From Oxobacter pfennigii (lineage in GTDB: Bacteria; Bacillota; Clostridia; Clostridiales; Oxobacteraceae): a DNA stretch of 64,000 nucleotides. Below the pieces are notes generated by a model. It saw nothing but the letters and a program-made list of their open reading frames with translations, was not told the origin of the DNA and made no database searches. A program made the position numbers and the translations under genes. The stretch covers positions 1 to 64,000 of the forward strand of contig NZ_LKET01000014.1 in the NCBI RefSeq assembly GCF_001317355.1. The letters are read 5' to 3'. This document shows positions 26,421-35,590 of the stretch, one piece after another (position 1 is the stretch's first letter; each line of letters starts with the position of its first letter).

Positions 26421-27764
26421 ATGTACTTCGGCAATTTAGACAAGGGCTACAGAAGCCTTATAATGGGTGCAGATACCAAGGTTCCTATTGAGAACGGAAG
26501 GTTTGTCACAGCCATTAATTTTGATAATGCTGCTACCACACCTCCCTTTGTATCTGTCATAAATGAAGTAAATAAATTTGCACCCTGGTATTCTTCGGTG
26601 CACCGGGGCAGTGGATATAAGTCCAGGTTATCATCGGATTTATTTGAAAGCGCCAGATTAAGGGTGCTGAATTTCGTCAATGCCGACCCGGAAAAATACA
26701 CAGCAATCTTTGTAAAAAATACAACTGAAGCGCTAAACAAGCTTTCATATTGTTTTTACAATAACCACAAAGATTGTGTCATACTGTCATCATACATGGA
26801 ACATCATTCAAACGACCTGCCCTGGAGGGACAAATTCAAGGTGGAATATATCGATATCACAGAGGAAGGCCGCCTTCAAGTCAGTGATTTGGAGAAAAGG
26901 CTTATAAAACATAAGGGTAAGGTAAAGCTGGTGACCATAACAGGCGCTTCCAATGTCACAGGATATAAAAACCCAATTCATGAGATAGCCGCCCTGTCAC
27001 ATAAATACGGAGCCCAAATCTGTGTGGACGGCGCCCAGTTGATTCCCCATTCTTCAATTGATATGATGCCTCACACTCCATTGGAAAACATAGATTTTCT
27101 TGCATTTTCGGCCCATAAAATGTATGCTCCCTTCGGAACGGGAGTGCTAATAGGCCCTAAAGATATGTTTGAAAGGGGAGATCCCGATTATAAAGGCGGG
27201 GGTACCGTAAAAATTGTGACAAAAGACTTTGTCATATGGGATGAAGCCCCCTACAGAGAAGAAGCCGGTTCTCCCAATATAATAGGCGTTGTGGCACTTT
27301 TAGCTGCCATCAATACTCTTGAGGCAGTATCCATGGAAAACATTGAAAGTTACGAGCAGGAATTAACCGGCTATGCCGCTGAAAAAATCCGCCATATTCC
27401 GGATATAACAGTATATGGAGATTCTTACAGCAAAGATGACAAGGTAGGAATCATATCATTTAATATAAAAGGGCTGCACCATGAAATAGTTGCAGAGGCC
27501 TTGTCCCGGGAAGTCGGAATCGCCGTTCGAAACGGCTGTTTCTGCGCCCAGCCTTATATACAAAAAATACTGAATTTAACTTCCGGGGATATTAAAAATA
27601 TTATTGATAATGCTTATTTTCCGAGGCCGGGCATGGTAAGAATAAGCTTCGGACTTTATAATTCCTTTGAAGAAATAGATAAAGCAATAAATGCACTTCA
27701 ATGGATTACAGCACATAGGTACAGATACACTGAAAAATACGCATCTTTCAGAAGAAGCCGGTAA
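26421..27764 (+). CDS. Class V aminotransferase, cysteine-desulfurase-like
   Basis: The 447-residue PLP enzyme has the SufS-like landmarks NFDNAATTPP, YMEHHSNDLPWR, VDGAQLIPH, the PLP-binding Lys in FSAHKMYAPFG and a C-terminal active-site-type Cys in RNGCFCAQPY. It is about 40 residues longer than typical SufS. Cysteine desulfurases move sulfur from L-cysteine to a protein persulfide. There are no sufB, sufD or sufU genes here. A DsrE-like sulfur-handling gene follows, so the pair may feed a sulfur relay rather than general Fe-S assembly. CGGAGG precedes the ATG. Confidence 0.8.
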   Translation: MYFGNLDKGYRSLIMGADTKVPIENGRFVTAINFDNAATTPPFVSVINEVNKFAPWYSSVHRGSGYKSRLSSDLFESARLRVLNFVNADPEKYTAIFVKNTTEALNKLSYCFYNNHKDCVILSSYMEHHSNDLPWRDKFKVEYIDITEEGRLQVSDLEKRLIKHKGKVKLVTITGASNVTGYKNPIHEIAALSHKYGAQICVDGAQLIPHSSIDMMPHTPLENIDFLAFSAHKMYAPFGTGVLIGPKDMFERGDPDYKGGGTVKIVTKDFVIWDEAPYREEAGSPNIIGVVALLAAINTLEAVSMENIESYEQELTGYAAEKIRHIPDITVYGDSYSKDDKVGIISFNIKGLHHEIVAEALSREVGIAVRNGCFCAQPYIQKILNLTSGDIKNIIDNAYFPRPGMVRISFGLYNSFEEIDKAINALQWITAHRYRYTEKYASFRRSR

Positions 27765-27840
27765 ATTATCTTTAATAATAACCATATATAAGGTAATAAT
27801 AAACATTGAGTTTAAATGGAACTTTTAGGAGGAAAAATAC

Positions 27841-28317
27841 TTGGAAAAAAAATTGAATATACTTCTTTTCAGCGGAGATTACGATAAAGCTTTAGCAGCC
27901 CTCATAATAGCAGACGGTGCTGCAGAAATGGGTGTAAAGGTTACATTATTTTGTGCATTCTGGGGTTTGATGCTTTTAAGGGATCCGGATAAGCTAAGCT
28001 TGGAAGACAAGACCATATATGAAAAGATATTCGGCATGACAACACCAAAGGGGCCGGAGGAGCTGCCTTTATCAAAAATGGATATGAAGGGCATGGGGAA
28101 AAAGATGCTGACCATGATGATGAAGGACGCAGAATCTCCAAGCCTTAAGGATTTTTTGGAAGAAGCTCGAAAAAAGGGCATAAAATTTTATGGCTGCCAG
28201 CTGTCGGTGGAGGTCATGGGATTTAAAAAGGAAGAGATGATACCCGAGCTTGAGATCGTGGATGTCAAGGAATATTTAAAGGATGCTTTGGATTCAAACA
28301 TGCAGTTATTTGTTTAA
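27841..28317 (+). CDS. DsrE/DsrF-family protein
   Basis: The 158-residue protein begins with the DsrE-like strand-helix unit (NILLFSGDYDKALAALIIADGAAEMGVKVTLF), has a Met-rich insertion (KMDMKGMGKKMLTMMM, residues 80-95) and a late Cys in FYGCQLSVE at the position of the sulfur-carrying Cys of DsrE/TusD relatives. The start is TTG at 27841 with TAGGAGG upstream. It lies 76 bp downstream of the cysteine-desulfurase-like gene and is probably co-transcribed as its sulfur acceptor. Confidence 0.8.
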   Translation: MEKKLNILLFSGDYDKALAALIIADGAAEMGVKVTLFCAFWGLMLLRDPDKLSLEDKTIYEKIFGMTTPKGPEELPLSKMDMKGMGKKMLTMMMKDAESPSLKDFLEEARKKGIKFYGCQLSVEVMGFKKEEMIPELEIVDVKEYLKDALDSNMQLFV

Positions 28318-28322
28318 AATAA

Positions 28323-28389
28323 GTAGCTGTCGCACTTGAAACACTACATTCGCCGTGCTCATTTATGTTGTTTCAAGTGCGACAGCCAC
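28323..28389 (-). repeat. Long-hairpin repeat, copy D (67-bp deletion form)
   Basis: This short copy keeps both ends (GTAGCTGTCGCACTTGAAAC and GTTTCAAGTGCGACAGCCAC). Both arms carry a C/G change not present in the other copies, so the stem stays paired. The central part of about 135 bp is missing. It begins 6 nt after the DsrE-like stop, 11 bp before the end of the convergent nuoN, and is the only hairpin there. Read from the nuo side it ends in CAGCTACTTATTTT, like an intrinsic terminator. Confidence 0.9.
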
Positions 28390-28399
28390 TATTAAGCTA

Positions 28400-29821
28400 T
28401 TAAAAAAACAAAGCTGCTACAGTCAAAGTCCAGTCAGTAATAGGACCGGGATAAATTCCCATAGCCAAAATCATAAATAATGATACTGCCATTACAATCT
28501 TTAAAGAAGGCGGTATATTTATCCTTTCATCGCCCTCCGGTTCTCCCATTATCATTGTCTTTATCACCGTTATATAATAATATATTGAAACCACGCTCAT
28601 AGCCATGGCTAAAAATGCCAGCCATATATATCCCTGTTTTACGACTTCCGAAAACAGATAGAATTTTCCTATAAAGCCTGCAGCCGGAGGAATGCCGGCT
28701 AATGATAAAAGGCTTATTAAAAGCACTGAGGATAAAAAGGGCGAACGTTTCCACATGCCGCTTAAATCCTGTATGTCCTCCCTGCCTGTAGAATTTATAA
28801 AGGCTGTTATTGAGGCAAAAGCCCCCACATTTGCAAACATATAGAGCATGAGGTAATAAAGCATGGCGCTTATACCAAATTCAGTGTGGGCAATTAAACC
28901 TAAGAGTATATAACCGGCATGGGATATCCCCGAATATGCAAGCATCCTTTTTATATTTTTCTGAGGTATTGCCGTTAAATTGCCCACAATCATGGATAAT
29001 ACCGCAAGGCCAATTATAAGTACAGATATTTTATTGAAGGCCGGGTTTAATACTTGCGTCATGATTCTAATCAAAGCCGAAAAAGCTGCTGCTTTGGAGC
29101 CTACGGCCAAAAATGCCGTAACGGGACTTGGTGCTCCTTCATATACGTCCGGTGACCACATGTGAAAAGGAACCGCCGATATTTTAAAAGCAAAACCTGC
29201 AAGCATCAAAATGCTTGCTAAAAGAATCAAGGGTTCATTGCCATTATTCAATGTACTTATCAACTCCTTGAAGTCCACACTACCGTAAATACCGTAAAAA
29301 AAACTCATTCCATATAAAAGTACAGCCGAAGATATGGCATTTAACAGCACATATTTCATCCCGGCTTCCGATGATTTTATATTCTTTTTTTCATAGGAAG
29401 TCAGTATTATAAAGGATATGGACATCAATTCCATGCTGACATACAAGGTTATAAGGTCGCCAGAGGATGATACGCACATCATTCCTAACGCTGCAAACAG
29501 AATTATTGCAAAAAACTCGCTTCTGCTGTCCGTAAGCCCCTTTATATAATTTACCGACATCAAGGTCACCATAATTGCCCCTATTATAAAAACTTGCTTA
29601 AAATACAAGGACATACTATCATTTACATAAATTCCTTCATAAAAGCTTGCGCTCATATTGCTTTTAAATACAAAGCTTAAAATAAGAATGCACAAAAGAA
29701 TAAATGCCGAGAAATAACCAAGGTATCCTTTTTTTTCTTGAGCAAACATAGGGCCGATAACGAGTATTAAAAGTCCAAGGGCTGCAACTCCTATTTCAAG
29801 CAAAACCGAAGAAAAATTCAT
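28400..29821 (-). CDS. nuoN: NADH-quinone oxidoreductase-type subunit N
   Basis: This 473-residue Mrp-antiporter-like subunit has about 14 membrane helices and the conserved proton-channel blocks (SMELMSISF, KISAVPFHMWSPDVYEGAP, ISHAGYILLG). It forms one of three proton-pumping modules of the complex I membrane arm. It is the last gene of the nuoABCDHIJKLMN operon, and its start overlaps the nuoM stop by one base. Confidence 0.95.
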   Translation of the reverse strand: MNFSSVLLEIGVAALGLLILVIGPMFAQEKKGYLGYFSAFILLCILILSFVFKSNMSASFYEGIYVNDSMSLYFKQVFIIGAIMVTLMSVNYIKGLTDSRSEFFAIILFAALGMMCVSSSGDLITLYVSMELMSISFIILTSYEKKNIKSSEAGMKYVLLNAISSAVLLYGMSFFYGIYGSVDFKELISTLNNGNEPLILLASILMLAGFAFKISAVPFHMWSPDVYEGAPSPVTAFLAVGSKAAAFSALIRIMTQVLNPAFNKISVLIIGLAVLSMIVGNLTAIPQKNIKRMLAYSGISHAGYILLGLIAHTEFGISAMLYYLMLYMFANVGAFASITAFINSTGREDIQDLSGMWKRSPFLSSVLLISLLSLAGIPPAAGFIGKFYLFSEVVKQGYIWLAFLAMAMSVVSIYYYITVIKTMIMGEPEGDERINIPPSLKIVMAVSLFMILAMGIYPGPITDWTLTVAALFF

Positions 29822-31326
29822 TATAAAATCCCCCCTATCCCAAGGGTAGTAAACTTATTAACTATGGGCACTATACTGGCTTTCAGCATATTCATCATAA
29901 GTCCGGGGAATATGCCAAGAACTATCATTACACCGCAAAGCAATACAACCGGAATCATTTCCATAGCCTTTGCATCTTCTAAATGGTTCCATCTTGTATT
30001 TTTAGGCCCGAAGAACACCTGCTGAATAATCCTCAATACATAACTGGCAGTTACCACCACCGCAAATATGGATATTACCGAAAGCAGGGGATAAACCTGT
30101 ATGGCACCGACAAATACCGAAAATTCCGCAATAAAGTTAAACATTCCCGGCAGGCCTAAAGATGCAAGTCCGCAGATTATAAAGGCACAAGCTATCCTTG
30201 GCATCTGGTGAGCCAATCCTCCTAATTCTGAAATCATTCTGGTGTGTGTTTTTTCATAAATCAATCCTACAAGTGCAAAGAATAATGCCGCCATTATTCC
30301 GTGAGCAAACATCTGGGCTGCCGCACCGCTTATGGAGGCTGCATTATAGGATGCTAATCCTAATAATACATAGCCCATATGGCTGACTGATGAATTGGCA
30401 ATGACATATTTAATATCCTTTTGAACCATGGCAACATATGCAACATATACTGCATTTATTGAAGCTAAAAGAGCCATCAAAGGCCCCCAGAACACGGCGC
30501 CTTGAGGGAAGAAATTTATTCCGACTCGAATGAGGGCATATCCCCCCAGCTTCATGATTACGCCGGCCAAAATCATGCTTATAGCCGTAGGCGCTGCAGA
30601 ATGCCCATCCGGTGTCCACCTGTGAAGGGGAAACATGGGTACCAAAACTCCGAATCCCAGCATGACTATAAAAAAGGCAAATCTCTGAAAATTAACATCA
30701 TACTTTATTGATGAAAGCTTTGCAATATCCATGGTATAGCTTCCAAGCCCTAAAACTTTATCGCCGCCGTAAATATATATGGCCATAATACCCACCAGGG
30801 CTATGGCGCTTCCCCCTAACAGGTAAAGGGTGTATTTCATTGCAGCATATTCCTTGTTTTTGCTGCCCCATACATTTATCAGTATGAATTTGGGTATAAC
30901 AGCCATTTCCATGAACATAAACATTAAAAGCAAATCTCCCGACATAAATACGCCAAAGACTCCGCTTGATAGAATGAACATGAAAAAGAAAAATTCCTTT
31001 ACCCTTTCCTGAAGCTTATAGGAAACAAGGACACTGCATGTTAAAATAATGGAGGTTAAAAGCACTAAGGGAAGGCTTAAGCCGTCCACTCCCAGTGTAA
31101 AATCAATTCCATAGCCTTTAATCCAGGTATAATGTTCTAAAAACTGCAAACCTCCTGTTTTGCTGTCATAATTTAAAAATATAGCAAATGAAAGCATCAG
31201 AGATATAAGTGCAGTTAACAAAGCTATAATTTTTACTGCCTTTTCTTTTTTTCCAGGCACAATGAGTATTGCCATCCCTCCTATCATGGGAGATAGCAAT
31301 ATAATCAAAAGTATATGAATTCCCAT
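29821..31326 (-). CDS. nuoM: NADH-quinone oxidoreductase-type subunit M
   Basis: The 501-residue antiporter-like subunit has about 14 helices, the conserved Glu block FMFMEMAVIPKF and the Lys/His channel segments PLHRWTPDGHSAAP and SSVSHMGYVLLGL. It is part of the proton-pumping membrane arm. It overlaps both nuoL and nuoN by one base. Confidence 0.95.
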   Translation of the reverse strand: MGIHILLIILLSPMIGGMAILIVPGKKEKAVKIIALLTALISLMLSFAIFLNYDSKTGGLQFLEHYTWIKGYGIDFTLGVDGLSLPLVLLTSIILTCSVLVSYKLQERVKEFFFFMFILSSGVFGVFMSGDLLLMFMFMEMAVIPKFILINVWGSKNKEYAAMKYTLYLLGGSAIALVGIMAIYIYGGDKVLGLGSYTMDIAKLSSIKYDVNFQRFAFFIVMLGFGVLVPMFPLHRWTPDGHSAAPTAISMILAGVIMKLGGYALIRVGINFFPQGAVFWGPLMALLASINAVYVAYVAMVQKDIKYVIANSSVSHMGYVLLGLASYNAASISGAAAQMFAHGIMAALFFALVGLIYEKTHTRMISELGGLAHQMPRIACAFIICGLASLGLPGMFNFIAEFSVFVGAIQVYPLLSVISIFAVVVTASYVLRIIQQVFFGPKNTRWNHLEDAKAMEMIPVVLLCGVMIVLGIFPGLMMNMLKASIVPIVNKFTTLGIGGIL

Positions 31327-33212
31327 TATTTAAATGCACCTCCTAAGTATGGAGCACATAGAATAATTGCCATTACAACCACGGCACTAAGCATTACCAA
31401 AGCATAGCTTTGAAGGTAGCCCGTCTGTATCAAGCGTATCTTTTTACCGGCAAACCCAATGGTTTTGGCAAAACCATCAAAAACTCCGTCTATAAGCTTG
31501 TGCTCAATTACATCAAAGGCGCGTCCTGCTCCTAACATAACCTTCTCAAATAAAAAAGCATATAAATTGTCTATATAAAACCTATTGTATATCAAGTTAT
31601 ATAAACCTTTCCATTTCTTTTTAATTGCACTTGCATGTATAACCTCTTTACGATACATAAGCCAGGCAAGGAATATTCCAAAGAGTGCAGCGAAAGTAGA
31701 AACAGCCGCAACAGTTATATCAACATCAGGCATTTCCGCTTCCTTGTAAAATATAAATGTGCCGAAGCTTTTGTTAAATGCATTATAAAACCATGGAGAA
31801 TTAACAAAACCTGTAATTACAGACAAAACTGAAAGCAATACCAAGGGCAGTTTCATAAAAATGCTTCCTTCATGGGCATGGTAGTCTGAGCGCTTTTTAC
31901 CGAAGAAGGCAGTAAAAATCATCCTGAACATATAAAAGGAGGTCAAGAATGCCACAAAGGTACCCAATATATATAAGCCTGTGTGGCCGCTTTTTAATGC
32001 TGTGCTTAATATTTCATCCTTGCTCCAAAAGCCTGCCAGAGGAAAGATCCCCGACAGCGCTAAAGAGCCTGTAATAAAGGTATAGCAGGTTAAAGGCATA
32101 TACTCCTTTAAGCCACCCATTTTAAATATGTTTTGATTATCGAGAGCATGAATTATACTTCCGGCACCTAAAAAGAGCAGTGCCTTAAAAAATGCATGGG
32201 TTGTCAAATGAAACATGCCGGCGGTTATATTGCCCATACCCATAGCCATTATCATATAACCTAACTGGCTTAAGGTGGAAAAAGCAAGTATTTTCTTGAT
32301 ATCATCCTGAGTAATTGCGATAACTGCCGCAAAAACTGAAGTAAAGCCGCCTATATAAGCCATTGCAGTCAAAATATGGGGCAATCCTTCAAATATAACA
32401 AAGCTTCTGGCAATAAGAAAGACACCTGCCGCCACCATAGTTGCCGCATGAATAAGGGCGCTCACCGGTGTAGGACCTTCCATGGCATCGGGAAGCCATA
32501 CATGAAGGGGAAACTGTGCTGATTTTCCTATAGGCCCCATAAATATAAGGGCTGCAATGAGTATATTGGAAGGTAAATCATTCGCAGCAACAAGAATGAT
32601 CAGCTCATTAAAATTGAATGTGCCATATTTAATAAATAATAAAATAATGCCGATCATAAAACCAAAATCCGCCCACCTGTTTGTTATGAAGGCTTTCTTG
32701 CTGGCATCCGATGCTGATTTCTTATGAAACCAGAAGCCTATTAAAAGATAAGAGCAAAGACCTACCAATTCCCAGAATACAAAGATCTGAAAAAAGTTGC
32801 TTGAAACAACAAGACCCAGCATCGAAAAGGTAAAGAGGGAAATATATGCAAAATACCTGGAATATCCTTCATCTCCCTTCATATATTCAAAGGAATAAAG
32901 AATTACTAAAAAGGCTACAAACGTCACTATTACAAGCATTAATGATGAAAGAGGGTCTATAAGTAAACCCATCTCTATATTTAAACCTTTTATGGCACCC
33001 ATTGTCGGTATATCAAGCCAATTTATGCTTACTTCCACCGGTGCTCTTCCGGATAAAATATTTACTAAAACTATTATGGATAAAAGTGCGGAAATTGCCG
33101 CAGCAGCCAATGAAATACAAGCGCTTAAAAATTTATATTTCTTTGTAAAAAATACGATCAATATAAATGCTATAAGAGGCAGCATTTGGATTGCTAAAAC
33201 ATTACCTAGCAT
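31326..33212 (-). CDS. nuoL: NADH-quinone oxidoreductase-type subunit L
   Basis: This is the largest antiporter-like subunit, 628 residues, with FWELVGLCSYLLIGFW, the channel block FPLHVWLPDAMEGPTPVSALIHAATMV-like region and a C-terminal extension (after about 480) that should form the long lateral helix. The ATG at 33212 is preferred, with AGGTGA spaced 7 nt upstream. A GTG three codons earlier (33221) is an alternative. Confidence 0.95.
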   Translation of the reverse strand: MLGNVLAIQMLPLIAFILIVFFTKKYKFLSACISLAAAAISALLSIIVLVNILSGRAPVEVSINWLDIPTMGAIKGLNIEMGLLIDPLSSLMLVIVTFVAFLVILYSFEYMKGDEGYSRYFAYISLFTFSMLGLVVSSNFFQIFVFWELVGLCSYLLIGFWFHKKSASDASKKAFITNRWADFGFMIGIILLFIKYGTFNFNELIILVAANDLPSNILIAALIFMGPIGKSAQFPLHVWLPDAMEGPTPVSALIHAATMVAAGVFLIARSFVIFEGLPHILTAMAYIGGFTSVFAAVIAITQDDIKKILAFSTLSQLGYMIMAMGMGNITAGMFHLTTHAFFKALLFLGAGSIIHALDNQNIFKMGGLKEYMPLTCYTFITGSLALSGIFPLAGFWSKDEILSTALKSGHTGLYILGTFVAFLTSFYMFRMIFTAFFGKKRSDYHAHEGSIFMKLPLVLLSVLSVITGFVNSPWFYNAFNKSFGTFIFYKEAEMPDVDITVAAVSTFAALFGIFLAWLMYRKEVIHASAIKKKWKGLYNLIYNRFYIDNLYAFLFEKVMLGAGRAFDVIEHKLIDGVFDGFAKTIGFAGKKIRLIQTGYLQSYALVMLSAVVVMAIILCAPYLGGAFK

Positions 33213-33235
33213 TTTTTTCACCTACCTTAAAATAT

Positions 33236-33544
33236 CTACCACTTTAATAAATCTATATCGTCAACGTTGGTGGATTTGCGGTGGCGATATAAGGACAATA
33301 TAATTGCCAGGCCTACCGCCACTTCAGCTGCAGCAACTGCAATCACAAAGATGGCAAATACATGTCCTGACAATACATTAGGCTTTAAATAATGATTGAA
33401 AGCCACGATATTTATATTTGCTGAATTCAGCATAAGCTCCACTCCCATGAATACCGCAATGGCATTTTTCTTAGAAGTTGCACCATACAAGCCTATACAA
33501 AAGAGAGCTGCGCTCAATATCAAATAATGATGTAAGGTAATCAT
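33236..33544 (-). CDS. nuoK: NADH-quinone oxidoreductase-type subunit K
   Basis: A 102-residue protein with three membrane helices and the conserved acidic residues of NuoK (GVELMLNSANI and AAAEVAVGLAI). It forms part of the proton path near the quinone end. The start overlaps the nuoJ stop (ATGA). Confidence 0.95.
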   Translation of the reverse strand: MITLHHYLILSAALFCIGLYGATSKKNAIAVFMGVELMLNSANINIVAFNHYLKPNVLSGHVFAIFVIAVAAAEVAVGLAIILSLYRHRKSTNVDDIDLLKW

Positions 33545-34041
33545 TTCTGTTCCTTCACTCCTCTCCCGATTACAATTGCCCCAATGGTGGCAGTTAATAA
33601 AAGCATTCCCGTAATTTCAAAAGTTATGGCATCATCATTGAACAATAATGATGATATTGCATGGATTGAAGACTCCGGAGCAGCTTCATTTGAAGGAACA
33701 TACTTAAATGTTAAAAGACAAGCTGCAAAAACTGCAAAGACACTTAAGGATACAATAATACCTCCTATCTTATATCTGCCGAAGGTACTGCTTATACTTA
33801 TATCTTTGCGTTTGGTCAGCATTACGCCAAAAACAAAGAGCACCGATATGGCACCTACATAAATCATCAATTGAACGATTGCAAGATAATCCGCATTAAG
33901 CAATATATATATAATTGCGATACCCGCAAAAGCAGCCGCCATGAAAAGGGTGCTGTGAACCAGGTTTGTGGAATTAACCATCCTTATGGCTGCAAAAATA
34001 ATTAAAAGCGCTGCCACATAAAAAATTACGGTAACCAGCAT
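33541..34041 (-). CDS. nuoJ: NADH-quinone oxidoreductase-type subunit J
   Basis: A 166-residue protein with five predicted helices and the NuoJ block NADYLAIVQLMIYVGAISVL. It belongs to the small membrane-subunit cluster of the complex. It is spaced 2 bp after nuoI and overlaps nuoK. Confidence 0.94.
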   Translation of the reverse strand: MLVTVIFYVAALLIIFAAIRMVNSTNLVHSTLFMAAAFAGIAIIYILLNADYLAIVQLMIYVGAISVLFVFGVMLTKRKDISISSTFGRYKIGGIIVSLSVFAVFAACLLTFKYVPSNEAAPESSIHAISSLLFNDDAITFEITGMLLLTATIGAIVIGRGVKEQK

Positions 34042-34043
34042 GG

Positions 34044-34499
34044 CTATACCCCCTGACTTATGGGTTTACCCTCTATGTCCCTTATATTATCCACGGGCAA
34101 ATCTTCAGCTGAATTAGTTATTTCATGTCTGTCCCAGTGATATGCCGTATCGCATTTCTGGTAGCATACCATATGAAAGTCCTTTTTAAAATATACGGCA
34201 TCCTTAGGGCAGGCTTTTACGCAAAGACCGCAAAAAAGGCAGTAACCGAGGTTCATATTGTAGTCTTTAAGAACTCTTTTTCCTTTTTCGTCCTTTGTAA
34301 AATCAACTTTTATGACACCGTTAGGACAGGCATCTGCACACATGTTGCAGGCTATGCATTTATCAAAATCAAATCCCAAGGAACCGTGAGATCTTTCCGG
34401 CAATACAGGTTTCACATCGGGATACTGTACTGTCACCTTCTTTTTAAAGAATCTCTTCATTGTTATACCCATTCCCTTAACTATACCTAAACCGTACAA
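34044..34499 (-). CDS. nuoI: NADH-quinone oxidoreductase-type subunit I (2x[4Fe-4S])
   Basis: The 151-residue protein has an amphipathic N-terminus (GIVKGMGITMKRFF) followed by two ferredoxin motifs, CIACNMCADACP and CLFCGLCVKACP, the carriers of clusters N6a and N6b that feed NuoB. The TTG at 34499 with GGGGG upstream keeps the family-typical N-terminal helix. In the absence of NuoEFG this subunit is the likely entry point for electrons from soluble ferredoxin. Confidence 0.93.
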   Translation of the reverse strand: MYGLGIVKGMGITMKRFFKKKVTVQYPDVKPVLPERSHGSLGFDFDKCIACNMCADACPNGVIKVDFTKDEKGKRVLKDYNMNLGYCLFCGLCVKACPKDAVYFKKDFHMVCYQKCDTAYHWDRHEITNSAEDLPVDNIRDIEGKPISQGV

Positions 34500-34516
34500 T
34501 TTAAATTACCCCCAAA

Positions 34517-35560
34517 CTATTTTATAAATTGAATTATTTTTAAACCTACTCCAGTCATAAACACATTTGCCATGGATACAGGAATAAGAAACTTCCAGTT
34601 AAACTGCATCATTTTATCTATTCTTGCTCTGGGCAAGGACCACCTCAGCCACAAAATAAAAAATATCATCATGTAGGTCTTAACCATGAACCACAGCCAG
34701 GAAGGAAGGAATGGCCCCTGCCATCCGCCGAAGAACAAAGTTACGCCCAATCCTGCCATAACAAAGAGGTTTGCATATTCCGCCATAAAAAACAATGCAA
34801 AGCGCATTCCCGAATATTCGGTGTGATACCCTGCCACGATCTCCTGCTCGGCTTCCATCATATCAAAGGGAGATTTATTAAGCTCAGCCAATGCCGAAAT
34901 GATGAATACTAAAAATGCCACCGGCTGATAGAGTATATACCACACCTTTTGTTGTGAAGCCACTATTTCATTTAAGTTCAGTGTTCCCGCAAGCATCACT
35001 ATACCTAGCATTGAAAAACAAAAGGGAATTTCATAGCTTATAATCTGTGCTATGGTCCTCATGCCGCCTATAAGTGAATATTTATTATTTGAACCCCATC
35101 CTGCCATAAGGATTACGATTGAAGACATGGACGAAATGGCAGTGAAATATAAAATCCCTACATTAATATTTACTGCCGACATATCCTTGCCATAAGGAAG
35201 CACAGCATAAAGCATTATTGTAATTGTAAATATAAAAATAGGAGCCAGCTTGTAAACATATTTATCCACTGCTTCAGGTATTATGGATTCTTTTCCTATG
35301 AGTTTGACTGCATCATTTAATGATTGCAGCAGCCCAAAGGGTCCTACTCTGTTTGGCCCGACCCTTTCCTGAAAGAATCCGGAACCGCGCCTGTCAATCC
35401 ATAAAATAAATATTATATTAAAGGTTACTACGGCTGCGACAGCAACAAAATAAATAACCGACATTAAGAAATCCGTTATAAGTCCGTTAAATCCCAAATA
35501 TATCAATATATCCCTTACTTTTGCTGAACCCTTAGTAAAAATATCATTTAAAATATTCAT
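34517..35560 (-). CDS. nuoH: NADH-quinone oxidoreductase-type subunit H
   Basis: The 347-residue protein has about eight helices and the conserved quinone-cavity loops (ERVGPNRVGPFGLLQSLNDAVKL region, AELNKSPFDMMEAEQEIVAGYHTEYSG region, WLRWSLPRARID). It anchors the hydrophilic arm and forms the quinone pocket with NuoB and NuoD. Confidence 0.95.
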   Translation of the reverse strand: MNILNDIFTKGSAKVRDILIYLGFNGLITDFLMSVIYFVAVAAVVTFNIIFILWIDRRGSGFFQERVGPNRVGPFGLLQSLNDAVKLIGKESIIPEAVDKYVYKLAPIFIFTITIMLYAVLPYGKDMSAVNINVGILYFTAISSMSSIVILMAGWGSNNKYSLIGGMRTIAQIISYEIPFCFSMLGIVMLAGTLNLNEIVASQQKVWYILYQPVAFLVFIISALAELNKSPFDMMEAEQEIVAGYHTEYSGMRFALFFMAEYANLFVMAGLGVTLFFGGWQGPFLPSWLWFMVKTYMMIFFILWLRWSLPRARIDKMMQFNWKFLIPVSMANVFMTGVGLKIIQFIK

Positions 35561-35590
35561 AAAACTTTCCCCTTAAATCAAGTCTTAATT

